A stretch of 64,000 nt of DNA from Lepisosteus oculatus (GCF_040954835.1 NC_090708.1:27974001-28038000), one strand, 5' to 3'; shown: positions 20,720 through 32,771, counted from the stretch's first letter. Notes: generated by a model not told the origin, from the letters alone. Translations and numbers: made by a program.

Positions 20720-21866
20720 AACAAAACAACAACCCATAATGTACTTCTTTGCGGTTCTGTTTGCCCAAATCATATATTCACAATGTGAAATCTAGAAAAT
20801 AATATTACGTAACCAAAATCAGCAATATGGATCAGAACCTGTGTAATTGTTGATAGATGATGTACTCGTAGCATTTTTACAAGACGAACCACAACATTTA
20901 AAAAATGACTTGTATGTACTTGATATCTCTAATCAATCCACGGGGACATTGTTAAAAGCATAGTCCCAGCACAAAACGAAACTAAAACGCATACCGTTTC
21001 ACGCTTCTTATTAGATGCTCAAAAGTAATTTGACCGTATGAAATGCATAATATAAACCTAGAAACATATACGTGAGCAGTATTTACGCACTTTAGTATCG
21101 GTGTTAAGACATACCTCTCAAATACTATAAATCAAGTTAAAAATATCTCAAGACCGATTCTGGTCTAATGAAACCATGTTTCGTGTATGTTTTCTTTAAA
21201 GTACTGAGACCAGCCATATACTGTATGTTTATGTTCCAAAATTAATATCGTTTATGGCCTTCACACACGTTGCAGTATGCTCCTATTCTTTTTATGCTCA
21301 GCTACTAAGATTTCCCTTCAGTGGTAAAATTGATATGAATATTCAATACTTAAACGGGCACAGTTAAGACATTAAATATACATATACATACTGTATACAG
21401 TACAGTTTGCATACGGTAATATGTTTATGTTCCTAAATCAAACTCTTTTATGAGCATGTGAAAGGCATGGTGAATCACTGTACTTTGCATGATTGGAAAC
21501 AAATGCGTGATTGCGAAATGCTGTGGTGTTACTTTTACAAAGACGGTCAATGAAAAAAAGAATGTTGACCAGGGCAATACTTTGAGTTTACACTTTCAGC
21601 TTGTCCAAGGTCATTCATTATTAATACTATTAGTAATATCTTCGTTAAAGACTGATGGCCACAGCTCAAACATGAGAGGTTGAGCTTTATTAGCTCCACC
21701 TTGCGGAAATTCCAGATACTATTATTTTGCTTGTCGTATTATAGGAGAATTTACGGTAACTAGCGGTATTTACCGGTAACTCGCGGTATTTACCGGTAGC
21801 TTGCGGTAGACTGCGTACAGCGTACCAGAAAATAATGCGGTATCTCCCGCGCATTTTGAATAGCTG
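20720..21866 (-). repeat. Reversed R1 copy
   Basis: On the minus strand it begins at 21866 with CAGATGCAGCTATTCAAAA and proceeds through a CpG-rich end containing CGGTATTTACCGGTAACTCG repeats (21735-21815), the ATGAATGACCTTGG module, the CTTACTGTG-type module and the CCAGAATCGGTCTTGAGATA module, last seen near 21060. This parallels 37540-38100. No coding sequence. Confidence 0.55.
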
Positions 21867-21869
21867 CAT

Positions 21870-22229
21870 CTGTACATTCGCCCTGGGCAGAGGCCAAAGA
21901 GCGCCCAGCTGGGGCGCGCAGGAAAGAGCAGGACAGGAGTGAAAGTGGTCAGGGCGGTTTAGGAAGGCCGCTGACCAGTGCGGCTGTCCCACAGTCTAGG
22001 GAGGTATCCGTTTTCCTTGTAAATAGTTCCCTGTTTCTGCACCCCTGCTTTTTACTCTCTCTCTTGGGCGCGCGGGCAGAGTGTTGGCTTGTGCTGTTGG
22101 CGGGCGGGGGCGTGGAAGAACTGGGCTAGCAGGTGGTGACGGAGAAGAAAAATAAAGGCTTTCACTTCCTTTAACTCTACAGGTCTGAGTTCTTGTGTCC
22201 GTCCTATCCAAACCCGAAAGTATTACAAT
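21870..22229. other. GC-rich block with a polyadenylation-like end
   Basis: A CpG-rich stretch (CAGCTGGGGCGCGCAGG, GGCGGGCGGGGGCGTGG) runs to AATAAAGGCTTTCACTTCC and then CTGAGTTCTTGTGTCCGTCC, the last part repeated at 41220-41280 and inverted at 5605-5660. The order (GC-rich, AATAAA, conserved end) resembles the end of an LTR or retroposon. No gene recognised. Confidence 0.35.
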
Positions 22230-23280
22230 ATGTATCTGTATAGCAGGTGGTGTACAGCTTTTTAGTATAGATTACACTTTTCTAAAACGTATTTAAAAAA
22301 TAAAAATGATTACAATCTAATCCTTCCACGTTTGATCCCAAAATCCCAAGAAAAGTAAATCTAAACGGGGAGAAAGCTATGCTGAAAGTTTAATAAGATA
22401 CTTAGAAGACAAAGATACTGTATCAATTTATGTTGCATTTGTCTGATTATGATTAAAAAAACACATATAATTAAACATTAAAGATTTCGATGCTTAAAAT
22501 GTTTAGGGAGAAATGGAATACTGGTGTGTATTTTTTCTTTAAAGTACCGAATCCTGGAATCTGACTGGCTGACACCCTTCTGAAGTGGTTCCATAATATC
22601 TGGTATAAGGAAAAGAAAGCATTGATAAAAAAAAAACCTGGATTCTCATGTATCTGATACAATTATCTTGTAAAACAGTCTTTGCTGTGCTCTTGAGGAT
22701 CCTTGTGATATTTTGAGCTCTGGTTGAATGATAAGTATCGCAGTTTAAATAATTTTTGTAGTTAGAAATTATGAAACGCTTAAAAGCAAGGGAGTTTTTA
22801 TGTCCCTTGCAGTAAAAGAAAATGCCTGAAAAAGCAGGGCTTGGACAGATTCCAACTGCTTGTACAAATGTGCTAAATAAATTATACTTTGAGTTTACAG
22901 CTTGTCCAAAGTCATTCATTATTAATACTATTAGTAATATCTTCGGTAAAGGCTTTGATGCATAAATATTTCTGATATAGGTAGGTTGTGTACTTTTGTC
23001 CAACTGAGCAATCTTGCTTTCATAAAATATAACAACTTTTTAATGACTGATGATTAACATGCTATAATACACAGTTTGAATTTAAAAGCTCAAATGCTGT
23101 ACATGAGAGGTTAAGCTTTATTGGCTCCTCCTGGCGGTTTTACAAGGTGATGCCGGATACTTTCTGGCATGACGTCAAATGACACGATATACTGCGTGAT
23201 ACTGCGTTGTGATGCGACACGCCCACCGGGGTATACCGCGAAATACCCCACCCACTTTGAATGGCCGCATCTGTACAGAG
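22230..23280 (-). repeat. Reversed R1 copy with variant module order
   Basis: On the minus strand it begins at about 23276 with CAGATGCGGCCATTCAAAG, then GAGGAGCCAATAAAGCTTAACC, the ATTAATAATGAATGACTT module, the AAATTATTTAAACTGCGATA sequence that is the empty-site form of the 6130 LINE insertion, and the CCATTTCTCCCTAAAC module. Module order differs from the 4321 copy. There is no coding sequence. Confidence 0.55.
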
Positions 23281-23484
23281 AAAATTTTGGATATATTATG
23301 CAGTAGTCTTCTCTTTCACTTGGCATTTCAACTAAAAAATGCATTCACTACAAAAGGGATAACGTACATTTCCTTTTGTGAATGAAAAGACTGTAGGATA
23401 AAGACTTCACCATAGAAGAAAATGAGAAATTTGCATTATAAGAGCAAGTAAATATCTCTGCACTCTACTAACGTAAGGACTTCA

Positions 23485-23768
23485 TAATCCAATAGTATCC
23501 CTCCATCAACAGACACAAGGTAGGGTTTAACCTGGAGAGATTACCAGTCCATCCAAGGGCACTCACAGACACACATTCTCATATTGGACAATTTTCCAGT
23601 GTGTTTTTGGCAATACCAGTATTTACTTGGACTGTGGGAGGAATCTTACACAAACATGGGGAGAATATCCAAACTGTATGCAGATAGACCACCCAGGTGC
23701 AGAATTTAACCCAGGGCCCCATTGCAGCAAGACAGCAATACTAACCACTGCACAACCATGCCACCCCT
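23485..23768 (-). mobile_element. tRNA-derived SINE
   Basis: On the minus strand: GGTGGCATGGTTGTGCAGTG head with GGTTAGTATTGCTGTCTTGC, a degenerate B-box (GGGTTAAATTC), then TTCTCCCCATGTTTGTGTAAG and CCTCCCACAGTCCAAGTAAA, and a GGATGGACTGG element. Classic fish SINE layout, moderately diverged. Confidence 0.75.
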
Positions 23769-24120
23769 AATCCATTATTGTCTAATTATCCAATCTTTTC
23801 CTCCATGTGATTAATAGCAGTTTTCACAGAGATACATAACACTAAGTATTTCTTAAATTACTTCTATTTCAGAACAGCCCAATGAAAAATGCAAGCTGAA
23901 CTTCTAAGAAGTTGTTCACTATATTAAATTGAATTAATTCCGACAGAAACTGTTATGTACTGTATACTAAATACTGTATGTGTAAAAACTAAAGGTCCTG
24001 TTACCAGGATTGCTCACATAAAAGTGCTTTAGATAAATAGATACTTTATTGATCCCGTGAGGGAAAATGCAGTGCAACAGCAGCTTAACACAGACAACAA
24101 AGCCACAGTGTAACGAATGA

Positions 24121-24197
24121 TACAATAATAATAATAATAATAACAATAATAATAATAACAATAATAATAATAATAATATTAATAATAATAATAATAC
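24121..24197. repeat. AAT trinucleotide microsatellite
   Basis: Runs of ATA/AAT with a few AAC interruptions (CAATAATAATAATAATAA and similar) inside the 3' region of the LINE. Confidence 0.9.
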
Positions 24198-24459
24198 AAT
24201 ACATACAATACAATCAGTACAGTGAGGGGTGCACTAAAAGAGTAACTTACAGTCCAGGATACACAAAGAACAAACTAGAACAGAACAGTTCGCAGAAAAA
24301 TCGTATTGCACATATTAATATAAATATAGATGTAAATATAGATACTGTATAAATATAAATATAAATGTATTGCATGGGTCCCTGGTATATATTGCACAAA
24401 AAATTGTTGTAAACGGGAAAAGAAAAAGAACAGATCTAGCAGTAGATGTGTAGATGTGT

Positions 24460-25486
24460 TCAGTCCAGAAACAGGCCACTGTCAATGTTGCCTCTTCCCT
24501 GACACAAGGTAGATGCATTGTACAGTCTTATGGCAGAAGTCAAGAATGACCTCCTGTAGCGCTCCCTGTCGCACCGTGGATGAATTATTCTATTGCTGAA
24601 CATGCTCTTCATTTCTACAAGCCTGTCATAGAGGGGATGGGAGTTGTTGTCCATGATGGCCTCTAGTTTGGAAACCATTCTCCTCTCAGCCACTACCTCC
24701 AAGGGGTCCATGTCAGACCCAATGACAGAGCTTGCTCTCCTGATGAGCTTGTTCAGCCTTTTAGAATCCACTGCTCTAATCCCAGGGCCCCAGCATACCA
24801 CTGCGTAGAAAATGGCGCTCACTACCACTGACTGATAAAGCATATGTAGCATCTTACTACATACATTGAAGGACCTGAGCATCCTCAAGAAGTAAAGTCA
24901 GCTCTGTCCCTTCTTATAGATGGCCTCGATGTTCTTAGGCCATTCCAGTCTATTGTTGATGTGCAATTCCAGGTACTTGTACGAGTCCACCATCTCCATG
25001 CCACTCCCATGGATGTAGACAGGAGTAGGTTTGACCTTTTTCCTCCTGAAATCTACCACCAGTTCCTTTGTCTTTGTTACTTTCAGTTCCAAGTGGTTCT
25101 CCCCACACAACTCCACAAAGCTGCTGACCAGTCCTCTGTACTCCTCCTCCTGCTCACCCCTGATACATCCCACAATTGCAGAGTCATCTGAGAACTTCTG
25201 CAGGTGGCATGACTTTGAGTTGTACTTAAAGTCCAAAGTATAGAAGGTGAAGAGGAATGGAGAAAGAACCATACCCTGAGGAGCCCCTGTGTTACTCACT
25301 ACCTGTTCAGACACACAGTTCTGAAGTCTCACAGACTGTGGTCTGCCTGTCAGGTAGTCAGTGATCCACAAGGTCATGGAGGCATCAACTTGCATCTCCT
25401 CCAGCTTCCTCCTTAGAGGTAAGGGCTGGATGGTATTGAAGGCACTGGAGAAGTCGAAAAACATTATCCTTACAGTGTTCCCAGCC
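24460..25486 (-). pseudogene. LINE reverse transcriptase fragment
   Basis: Starts directly at the truncation with AGNTVRIMFFDFSSAFN and continues through SNTGAPQGMVLSPFLF, the catalytic FSDDSAIVGCI motif and VDSYKYLELHI. A stop at 24895-24897 interrupts it; the C-terminal part then reads VVVSAIFYAVVCWG, VAERRMVSKLEAI and RERYRRSFL. Same family as the 6130 LINE, in better condition (one stop, no frameshift seen), but lacking the endonuclease and N-terminal RT. Confidence 0.8.
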
Positions 25487-25493
25487 CTTTAGA

Positions 25494-28069
25494 GATTATT
25501 CTAGCAGTAAACAACAACCAGGTTTACCCACACAACCCAAAGCAGTCACCAAAAAGATAAACATTTTCTTGGTTTTCCAAATGCTACTCAGCTGGCAATT
25601 TTTTCACAGGTTAAAAACAATTACACGAAATGTGCTCTCTCTCAAGACTCCTTAGGCTTGAACAAAGAAAATTTCCCTCCTTTTTAAATTTGGGCCACAC
25701 TAACTGCTATTACATCTGATAACAATATACACATGGAATCAACAACACGCTGTTGCTTAGATGCTAATTGTAGCAATAGGTATAGAGCGTAAGGTCTGTA
25801 AAGGTGTGGTGCAGTGTACTGTATATACTGAACCTGAATTAAACCAACTGAAGGGAAAAAAGACACTCCACCACAATGCTTGCCAGCTACAGTACTATAC
25901 TGTATATACAGATATTACTCTATGCCTATACCCATTATAGCTATACATCATCTTCAAGAGGTGAGAAAGATCAGGGCAGTGCAACACTGGGACTTGGCAG
26001 AATTGATCTGTAATAGTCTGGAAAGCAGCAGGGTACTGATCCATCCTCTAATCTGTGTCTGGGTTACCTTTTGTAGCGAGTTCAATGACAGGGGTCTAGT
26101 GGTGGTGATGTAATTAATAAATCTTTAATAAGCAGTGAACTCCAGGTAACACTCAATGTCCTTTTTGAACTTTGGAGGACAGTGGCTTCTTGAAATGTTA
26201 AACGTCATCAGAGCTTAAGGAAAAGACAGCCACCTGAGATTCCCCTGTAAGGTGGGGTCTTGCCCAAAGAGACTCAAAGATCAAGAGAAAGTCTTCAGGG
26301 AAGTTTTCTAGATCCATTGGGAGATGATCAACCCTGCTTATGCTCTGCTGCCACACCCAAGCTGCTTGCCATTTCTACTGAGTTGTGTATTTCCAGCATT
26401 CTGCAATTCACTTCCAGTGTCACCCCCTAAGAGTTATCAGGTAACCTACAGGTAACCCTTTCTCATGTCATCATGTTTTTGAACATTTATGAAAAAGTTG
26501 CCAGCTGTGGATATGTGACCTAAAAACATCCATATGGCTTTATGTATGGGTTGCAATTTAAAAAAAGTCAAAAACTGCACTCAAAATGCAAGAGTGCCTT
26601 TAGCGGTTTCTGGCAAGAGGAGACACCCAAATTAATAATGTAACAAAACCAACTAAAATAAAAAGCTTATAAACTAAACACTAAAATTAAAACTTGTCAT
26701 TTTCTAGGGTTCAAGGCAGTGTGTTTCTGTTATTGTTTTTTTTTCACTTAACATGACGGTGTGTTCTTGAAGAGGCTGGTAGAAAAAAATAAAGAATAAT
26801 ACAGATGGAGATGCAGCATTACTGAGTTAAGGAGAGCTGACAAGCATCTCCTTCTGCAGCTCTGCCTAATCAATATCCCAGAAAGACACTGTCCTGTCCC
26901 AAAGGGATTTCACAAAAACTCTCAATCTTAACATTACATTTACTGTTTTCCTCTACAGTATGTTAATCTATCATTCTGTCCATCAAAAACCTGTTTATAT
27001 GTGACCTTTCAGATCACTTGTCTGTTTTCTTCCTAGCACAATTTATGAACACTCTGTGATTAAATTAATTCTCATTACATTATCATTCTCACTGTGCATA
27101 ACAAGGAAGATTAATAAACATAAGGTTGTTAAATGACAATCTATTGTATATCTCATGGCTAAATAGTCAAGTCTAGCCAAAATACAAAACAGCAACTTTA
27201 TTTAAACTTCTACAAAAGTATTAATGGTGTTTAATTACCATACTTTAAACATAAAGCAAGCTTCATTAGCAGATGAAATACAAAAACAAAAGCTGTGTTT
27301 CCAACTTTCAATGAAATTCACTGCCTGACTGAGGGACCTTAAGGAGATGGGTGCATTTATTCTTAAATCATGTAAACTAATATTGTTACACACAGACAGA
27401 AGCCACTAAACTAATCCGTATTTTTGTGCAACTGAATTAAATTAGTTTTGACAAGCAAAAGGCTTGGAATACTTATGCAATCTTGACTTTCCCATTTTTC
27501 TTTTCTGTTAATTACTTATTTACATCTATCTTTTAGTTGTTTGCTTTGAATGTGTGGAGTAAGTTGTGTAAAATATGTAAAAATATTAATTGCTACTTCA
27601 AAGCCATGACTGCAAGCTTTAAAGTACCATAATGTGAAAACAAGGTCTGAATAATTTTGTTAGAAACTACATGATTTGTCAGCGTTATCAACTTTGGCTA
27701 AATTAATTTCAGTCTTGTGAAATGAATAATGGAATAGGTGAAAGGTGAAAGCTGTGGTAAATAAGAAGCTATTTGGCTCACTTGGTAGTTAGTAGTTACT
27801 TAAAATACAAGATTCACATACATTTCTTGTGCCCTTAACATACTGAATACTATATCCCCCCAAAAAATATTTTTAGACTCACTAATTTAATTCACTCTTG
27901 ACAGATTTGCTTGTTATAGCAATGCCCACATTGGGTTAATATGGAATGTATGGTCTAAATGACCATAAATAGCAACATAAATTGCCATCTTTTGGAAAAC
28001 CTCCCAATTATCTCAAATGCAAGTGTGTCATCCCTCAGGGAAAAAGTCTGCCAACTCCCCTTTGTGTCA
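25494..28069. other. Gene-free AT-rich region
   Basis: No coding region, RNA gene or whole transposon recognised. 26595-26650 has the TTTCTGGCAAGAGGAGACAC repeat module. The rest (26660-28060) looks single-copy within the window. Confidence 0.5.
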
Positions 28070-29165
28070 CTTTAACTCTTCAGTTCACAGAGAAATTTCA
28101 CCAGAGCCTCTTACTAATAGTTTATGTTAACACCTAACTTTCTTAACGCTAGAAAAACTACTGTAAGCAAAAAAAGGGGGGGGGTGTTTGGAGGGGGGCA
28201 GTATTTCTTGCTTTGTACAGCTTTTCAGCTAAATATATTTAACGCTTATGCCTGACATTAGAGGTGTCACCGCATTTCCATCTGAATAGCTACTAAATAG
28301 GCAGTGACAGCACAGCCAGCCGGCTGTCGAGTGGTCCTCGTGCAGGCGGGCACCACTAATGTCAGGCATAAGCGTTAAATATATTTAGATCTTTTAATTA
28401 ATATCGTTATTAATTTCTTTAGCATCATGACATTGTCCAATAATACTCTTCTTGTGTCTAATTTTTAATTAAGCAGGATTTGAGCTATTGACCATAAAAA
28501 CCACGCTTTTTGACCACGCTCAAATATTCTTCTGTCCATATCTTTGGAAGGGAAACACAGAAAGCCTTCAAACCAAATGCATTATAAAGACCGCAACTCG
28601 TGAAAATGTTCACAGCCTCCACATAAAACTATCAGTGAATTAATTCTCTTTTTTTAAACCTCCGGGTTTTCATTGATACGTAATTAAGCACTAACTTGAA
28701 CCCGGTTAGTGAACCCGGGGGGACCACTGTTCACAATGCAAGAAATACTGCCCCCCCTCCAAAACCCCTTTTTTTTAGCTTAGTAGTACTTCTCTTGTTA
28801 AGAAAGTTAGCACCATAAACTATTAATAAGAGGCTCTGGTGAAATTTCTCTGTGAACCGAAGAGTTAAAGTGTAGTGTCTCTTCTTTTTAACGGGAAGAG
28901 ACCTGATGCTTTAAGCAAGAGAGTGTGGCATTACTTTTTGTCAATGAAAAAGTGTGTGTTTGTTTTACTCCCTGGCGGAAAGGGGCTTCCATAAGGATCA
29001 AGTAATAGATTTATTCCATGCTGAAAAAAAAAGAAGAAATAAAAACACATTCCATAAAAATCAGTATACTGTAGCTTCTGAGAAAAACATTTTTCCTGCA
29101 TTAAAGTTGAACCCGTCCAGAGTGCCCTACATTACAAACTCCAAGCATTTCACTGGCTGGAACCG
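28070..29165. repeat. FB2: fold-back element, second copy
   Basis: Inverted relative to FB1. Arms at 28075-28215 and about 28740-28920 mirror each other (AGAGCCTCTTA / TAAGAGGCTCT; GGGGGGCAGTATTTCT / AGAAATACTGCCCCCC). The tail at 28930-29150 corresponds to 2499-2750 and holds a 74-codon frame beginning MCLFYSLAERGFHKDQV, close to the one in FB1. No transposase. Confidence 0.65.
28229..28388. repeat. Central palindromic MITE-like unit in FB2
   Basis: Perfect 33-bp inverted ends: 28229-28261 and 28356-28388 (CTAAATATATTTAACGCTTA... mirrored). The interior carries TGACAGCACAGCCAGCCGGC. Homologous to 3350-3509. Confidence 0.75.
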
Positions 29166-29184
29166 GATTTTTTACTGAGACCAG

Positions 29185-29485
29185 TTGAGAGTTGAATTTA
29201 TAAGATCACTTTATTGGACAGGTACTGTACAATTTCTTGTATTAGGAATTTGTTTTGCATACCCCAGCTTGCTTTCCATGAGACACAATGACATACAGAC
29301 AGGGAGAGAAGCTTGGGATCAGAGCACAGGGTCAGCCATTGTACAGCGCCCCTGGAGCAGTGGGGGTTAAGAACCTTGCTCAGAGGCCCAACAAGGTAGG
29401 ATTCCTCTGCCGGCTTTAGGATTTGAACCAGCAACCTACCAGCCACAGATGCAGATCTAACCATTGCCCTTTGACACCTTGCCAG
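29185..29485 (-). mobile_element. tRNA-derived SINE (second type)
   Basis: On the minus strand: a head with GGTTAGATCTGCATCTGTGG and B-box GGTTCAAATCC, then TGAGCAAGGTTCTTAACCCC, GCTCCAGGGGCGCTGTACAA, GGCTGACCCTGTGCTCTGA, and an end with CAATAAAGTGATC. The body is characteristic of a widespread fish SINE class and distinct from the SINE at 17323. Confidence 0.8.
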
Positions 29486-29494
29486 CAGCAGTTA

Positions 29495-29722
29495 CCCCTT
29501 CCTTCCCTAAGAGCTATATAAGGGCATTCTGCCCCTTTTCCCGCGTGGTATCCTATGGGTTACCTCGCAGCTGTGAGCTCCTCCTTCCATCCCCCACTTG
29601 CCAGCGACAAGTGCACCTTTTGTACAATAAAGGACAATGAATTCCTCTCCTTATTGCTGCAACTTGCCCTCTGTCTACTCTCTCATCCTCACTCTGAGTC
29701 AACCAATTCACCACAATACAGT
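29495..29722 (+). repeat. LTR-like 3' portion
   Basis: TATA box (CTATATAAGGG, 29514-29524), then AATAAA (29626-29631) and an end CACCACAATACA just before ERV2. The order fits U3-R-U5 of an LTR whose start is covered by the SINE. No matching second LTR is in the window, so it may be a solo LTR or a non-retroviral promoter with a poly-A signal. Confidence 0.35.
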
Positions 29723-29966
29723 TGTAGCGGCGAGGCTTATTAATAAGGCAGAATTAAGTCTTTCTGTGCTTTCCCAAATGAGGCCTCATCTCTCTGTTCA
29801 TCTCTGTGGTGCAGCCACAGAGAAACTATTCAAGCAGGCTGAATTAAAGATGTTTTCTTTTGATAAGGGACAGCTCCCAAAGGGGGATGCACTTAGCTAA
29901 TCCTGGCTATCATGATCAATGGTCATCCATTGGCGCCCATCTGTCTAGGGAGTGCTAGATGGACAT
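29723..29966 (+). repeat. ERV2 LTR A (5' LTR, truncated)
   Basis: Begins TGTAGCGGCGAGGCTTATTA and matches LTR C up to GGACAT at 29966, where a deletion joins it to the env-like region. Confidence 0.85.
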
Positions 29967-31286
29967 TGCAAAGAGGGGTGTCAGAATCCCCGCCCTCACT
30001 GCCATGGGCCTGGTGGGTGATAGCGAGTTCGAAGACAGTGAACTAGCTATCCCAGTGCTAGGGCAGCTCCCTGAACCCCTAGAGAGGGAAGGAGGGAGCA
30101 AGCAGGTGTCTTACACCCACGCCCAGCGAACGATTGTAAACATGCCGATAGAGGGATTCCTCAATCAGGAAGTGTGCAGGGTGGACCTGAACAGTGAGAA
30201 TGGGGTAACAATCCCAGATCACTCAGGTGCTCCAGATGACCACTCAGCCGAGGGTCAGGCATGCTCCACCGCTGCACCGCCCCCTGCAGGGTTCCTAGAG
30301 CACAGGCATGAACAAATTGAAAAAGCAGATGCCCTGGAAAAGGAGGAGCAGCATCAGTAGCTGCGTCAGATCTCCCCAGATTTCCAGGATGTTGGTGCCC
30401 AAGATGCCACAGGGCATACTGAGAAAGTCACCATGTACACACTGCGCCAGCTTAGAAAGGCAACAGTCACTCAGAAGAAGATGACTGGGATCAGCCACCC
30501 GAAAAGACTTTTGGGAGGACTGATTGCTGCCGCCACTGTTGCACGTTTGCTTTTTCTGGTAGGTTTGTGTGCTACTGGCACTCTCACCCTGACTGCCCCA
30601 AGAAGGCAGGTGTCAGAGATGCCAGAGGGTAGTGACAGACTGTATCGACAGCAGCAAAGGCTGGAAAGCTTAGGGAAAACCCTACAGACAACTTCCTATG
30701 CAACAGGGTTAAACCTTATTCCCCAACCAGTGGACATGATTGTTGGTGTTATACAGTGGGTATATGCTTGTGTGCAACAGGCCAGAATGTTGACACAAGA
30801 CCTGTTAAGGGAGCTTAGTGCCACTGTAGCCAGTCTAACCATGGCACAATTCCCAACCCACTTGATTCCACTCTTCTCAGTAGAGGAGTATGTGACATTA
30901 ACCCCATCGTTCATAGCTCACCCAGAAGGCAAACCAAGATTGAATTCGGTTCAAAATTTTGAGATGGGTATGGCTACCAAAGCTATCCATTGGCTGTAAT
31001 TAAACGATTCACCAATGAAGGGTGTAAAGCTACTAACGAGCAGAGGGAGGTTAATGAACCCCATGAAGAGCAGGTGGGACGTAAATGGCTGGTCAACACA
31101 CCACATTTAACTGTCACCAAGACTTGTGACAGGCATGATACAGCTACCTAATAAAACAGTTCCTGTAAGTTCCCGAGGAGGCCATAGTGCTCTTGAAGTT
31201 AACACTGTACTGTCTAGAACCAGACAACATAAGACCAAACTTGAGGTCATGGATGCCTTCAGGTGCCACACTATTGAATTGGATAG
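29959..31286 (+). pseudogene. ERV2 internal gene, env-like, broken
   Basis: A single frame runs from the ATG at 29959 to 30999, interrupted only by TAG at 30358-30360. The first part is acidic and hydrophilic (IPVLGQLPEPLERE; PPPAGFLEHRHEQ). The part after 30433 has one strong hydrophobic segment (GGLIAAATVARLLFLVGLCA, about 30511-30570), then a Gln/Leu-rich helical region (RLYRQQQRLESLGKTL). After 30960 the sequence shifts frame (VIKRFTNEGCKATNEQ), then another frame reaches LTR B (RTRQHKTKLEVMDAFRC). Position before a membrane-spanning tail and the polypurine tract argues for env with a long N-terminal leader, but I recognise no specific family motif. The ATG at 29959 lies in LTR sequence and may not be the original start. 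Confidence 0.4.
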
Positions 31287-32705
31287 TGTAGCGGCGAGGC
31301 TTAATAATAATACAGAATTAAGTGTTTCTGAGCTTCCCAAATGAGGCCCCATTTCTCTGTTCATCTCTGTGGTGCAGCCACAGAGAAACCATTCATGCAA
31401 GATGTTTTCTTTTGATAAGGACAGCTCCCAAAGGGGGATGCACTTAGCTAAGCCTGGCTATCATGATCAATGGTTATCCATTGGCGCCTATCTGTCTAGG
31501 GAGTGCCAGTTGGACATCTGGACTGCATTACTAAGTGTCAGGACTAAGTGACTCATATCTCACCTTGATCAACCAATCAGGGACTGGTAGGGCCGAGTAA
31601 CCCACGGGGGACTCTGATGCCCATGGAACTTTCAGCCAATCAATGAGCTGAAGTTCCTCCAGGTAAAAACAGGCAGCACAGAGAGCCTGGGAGATTCAGA
31701 TTCAGATTCAGATTCAGATTCAGATTCAGATTCAACAATTCTAAAGGGAATTCAAAGGAGAATTCCAGGGCAGGACGGCCCAGGAGCAGAAGGCTCCCAA
31801 GGGCAGGACATTCTCGCAGCGCGCCTCCTGACCATCCTGAGACTCAGCCCGGACAACCACGGAACGGCCAGTGTGTCTGAGTGCCAGAACTTTCCTTTGT
31901 TCTAAGAGTCTAGAGTTGAGGTTGCCAGAGAGTAACCAGCAGCAGGCCTCGTGAACTGTGGACAGCTGAATTACTATTCAGAACTAGCTCTTCATCAGGA
32001 ACGAACCGGTCCTCTTCCTGACTTGCTGGGACCCACAGTCATCTTTTCTCCTGTGCACAAACTTTGCTAGTTAAAGCCAACAGTGAGCATCAGCAGCACA
32101 CCGTCGCAAGCCGCACAGCACAGCCTGGCACGGAGCCAGAGAGCGCGGATTGGACAGCAACAGCCTGCAACTGTTTCTTTGTGCCCGCAGGAGATCTGAA
32201 TCCCCAAAGATTGGATGAGTATTCAACTTCAATGCATTACAGCTCGAGAATTCAATTGTTATCCAAACCAGTTGATATCAATTTAATTCCTAAGAGTTAT
32301 GTACTTGTTTTGAGTATCTAATGTAGAAGTTGTAACCAAGTTCACTTTACGAAACGATCTTAATGAATGATATACTGAACGTATGTCCTCTTGATATGTG
32401 TAACTCTTTGTAACTGATTGAATATATATCTTTTGTATTCTGATAACCCTCTCGATAAGATCTGTTAGGTTTATATGCATATTCTATATATTAATAAATG
32501 TATCCTCGTGTATTAGTACCTGTGTGTGCGCGTTGTTTGAGTTATGTCGCATGGTTGGATTCTAAAGCCATCAAAAGAATCAACTTTGTGATTTACTGCT
32601 ACAATTAATAATTGTCTCAGTAAATGCCCAAACCCTACAAAACTGGTGCCTTCAGAGAGCCACTATGATTACATATTTGGCGTCCCTGAACCGGTTTTCC
32701 CTACA
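31287..32705 (+). repeat. ERV2-family LTR B (inserted LTR)
   Basis: 1,419 bases, TGTAGCGG...CCCTACA, nearly the same length and subtype as LTR D (52690-54107): both have AAACCATTCATGCAAG, a GATTCA repeat array (31695-31733) and GCGCGGATTGGACAGCAACA. It splits the env-like sequence of ERV2. Left flank ATAG; right flank AAAG after two extra tail repeats (32772-32775), so the target duplication is imperfect. Confidence 0.8.
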
Positions 32706-32771
32706 TTATTTGGCGTCCCTGGGCCGACTTAATCTACATTATTTGGCGTCCCTGGGTCAGTTTAATCTACA
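32706..32771 (+). repeat. Two 33-bp tandem repeats of the LTR B end
   Basis: TTATTTGGCGTCCCTGGG plus a CTTAATCTACA-type end occurs at 32706-32738 and 32739-32771. Both resemble the last part of LTR B itself (ATATTTGGCGTCCCTGAACC...CTACA). Each contains TTTGGCGTCCCTGG, which looks like a TGG-starting primer-binding site. Confidence 0.75.

Larger units (their letters stand above)
24034..25486 (-). mobile_element. 5'-truncated L2/CR1-like LINE
   Basis: RT coding sequence followed by a 3' UTR ending CACGGGATCAATAAAGTATC and a short TATTTATC tail (at about 24034 on the plus strand). A possible 7-bp target duplication CTTTAGA is at 24027-24033 and 25487-25493. The 3' UTR contains the AAT microsatellite. 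Truncation removes everything N-terminal to the RT palm. Confidence 0.75.
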
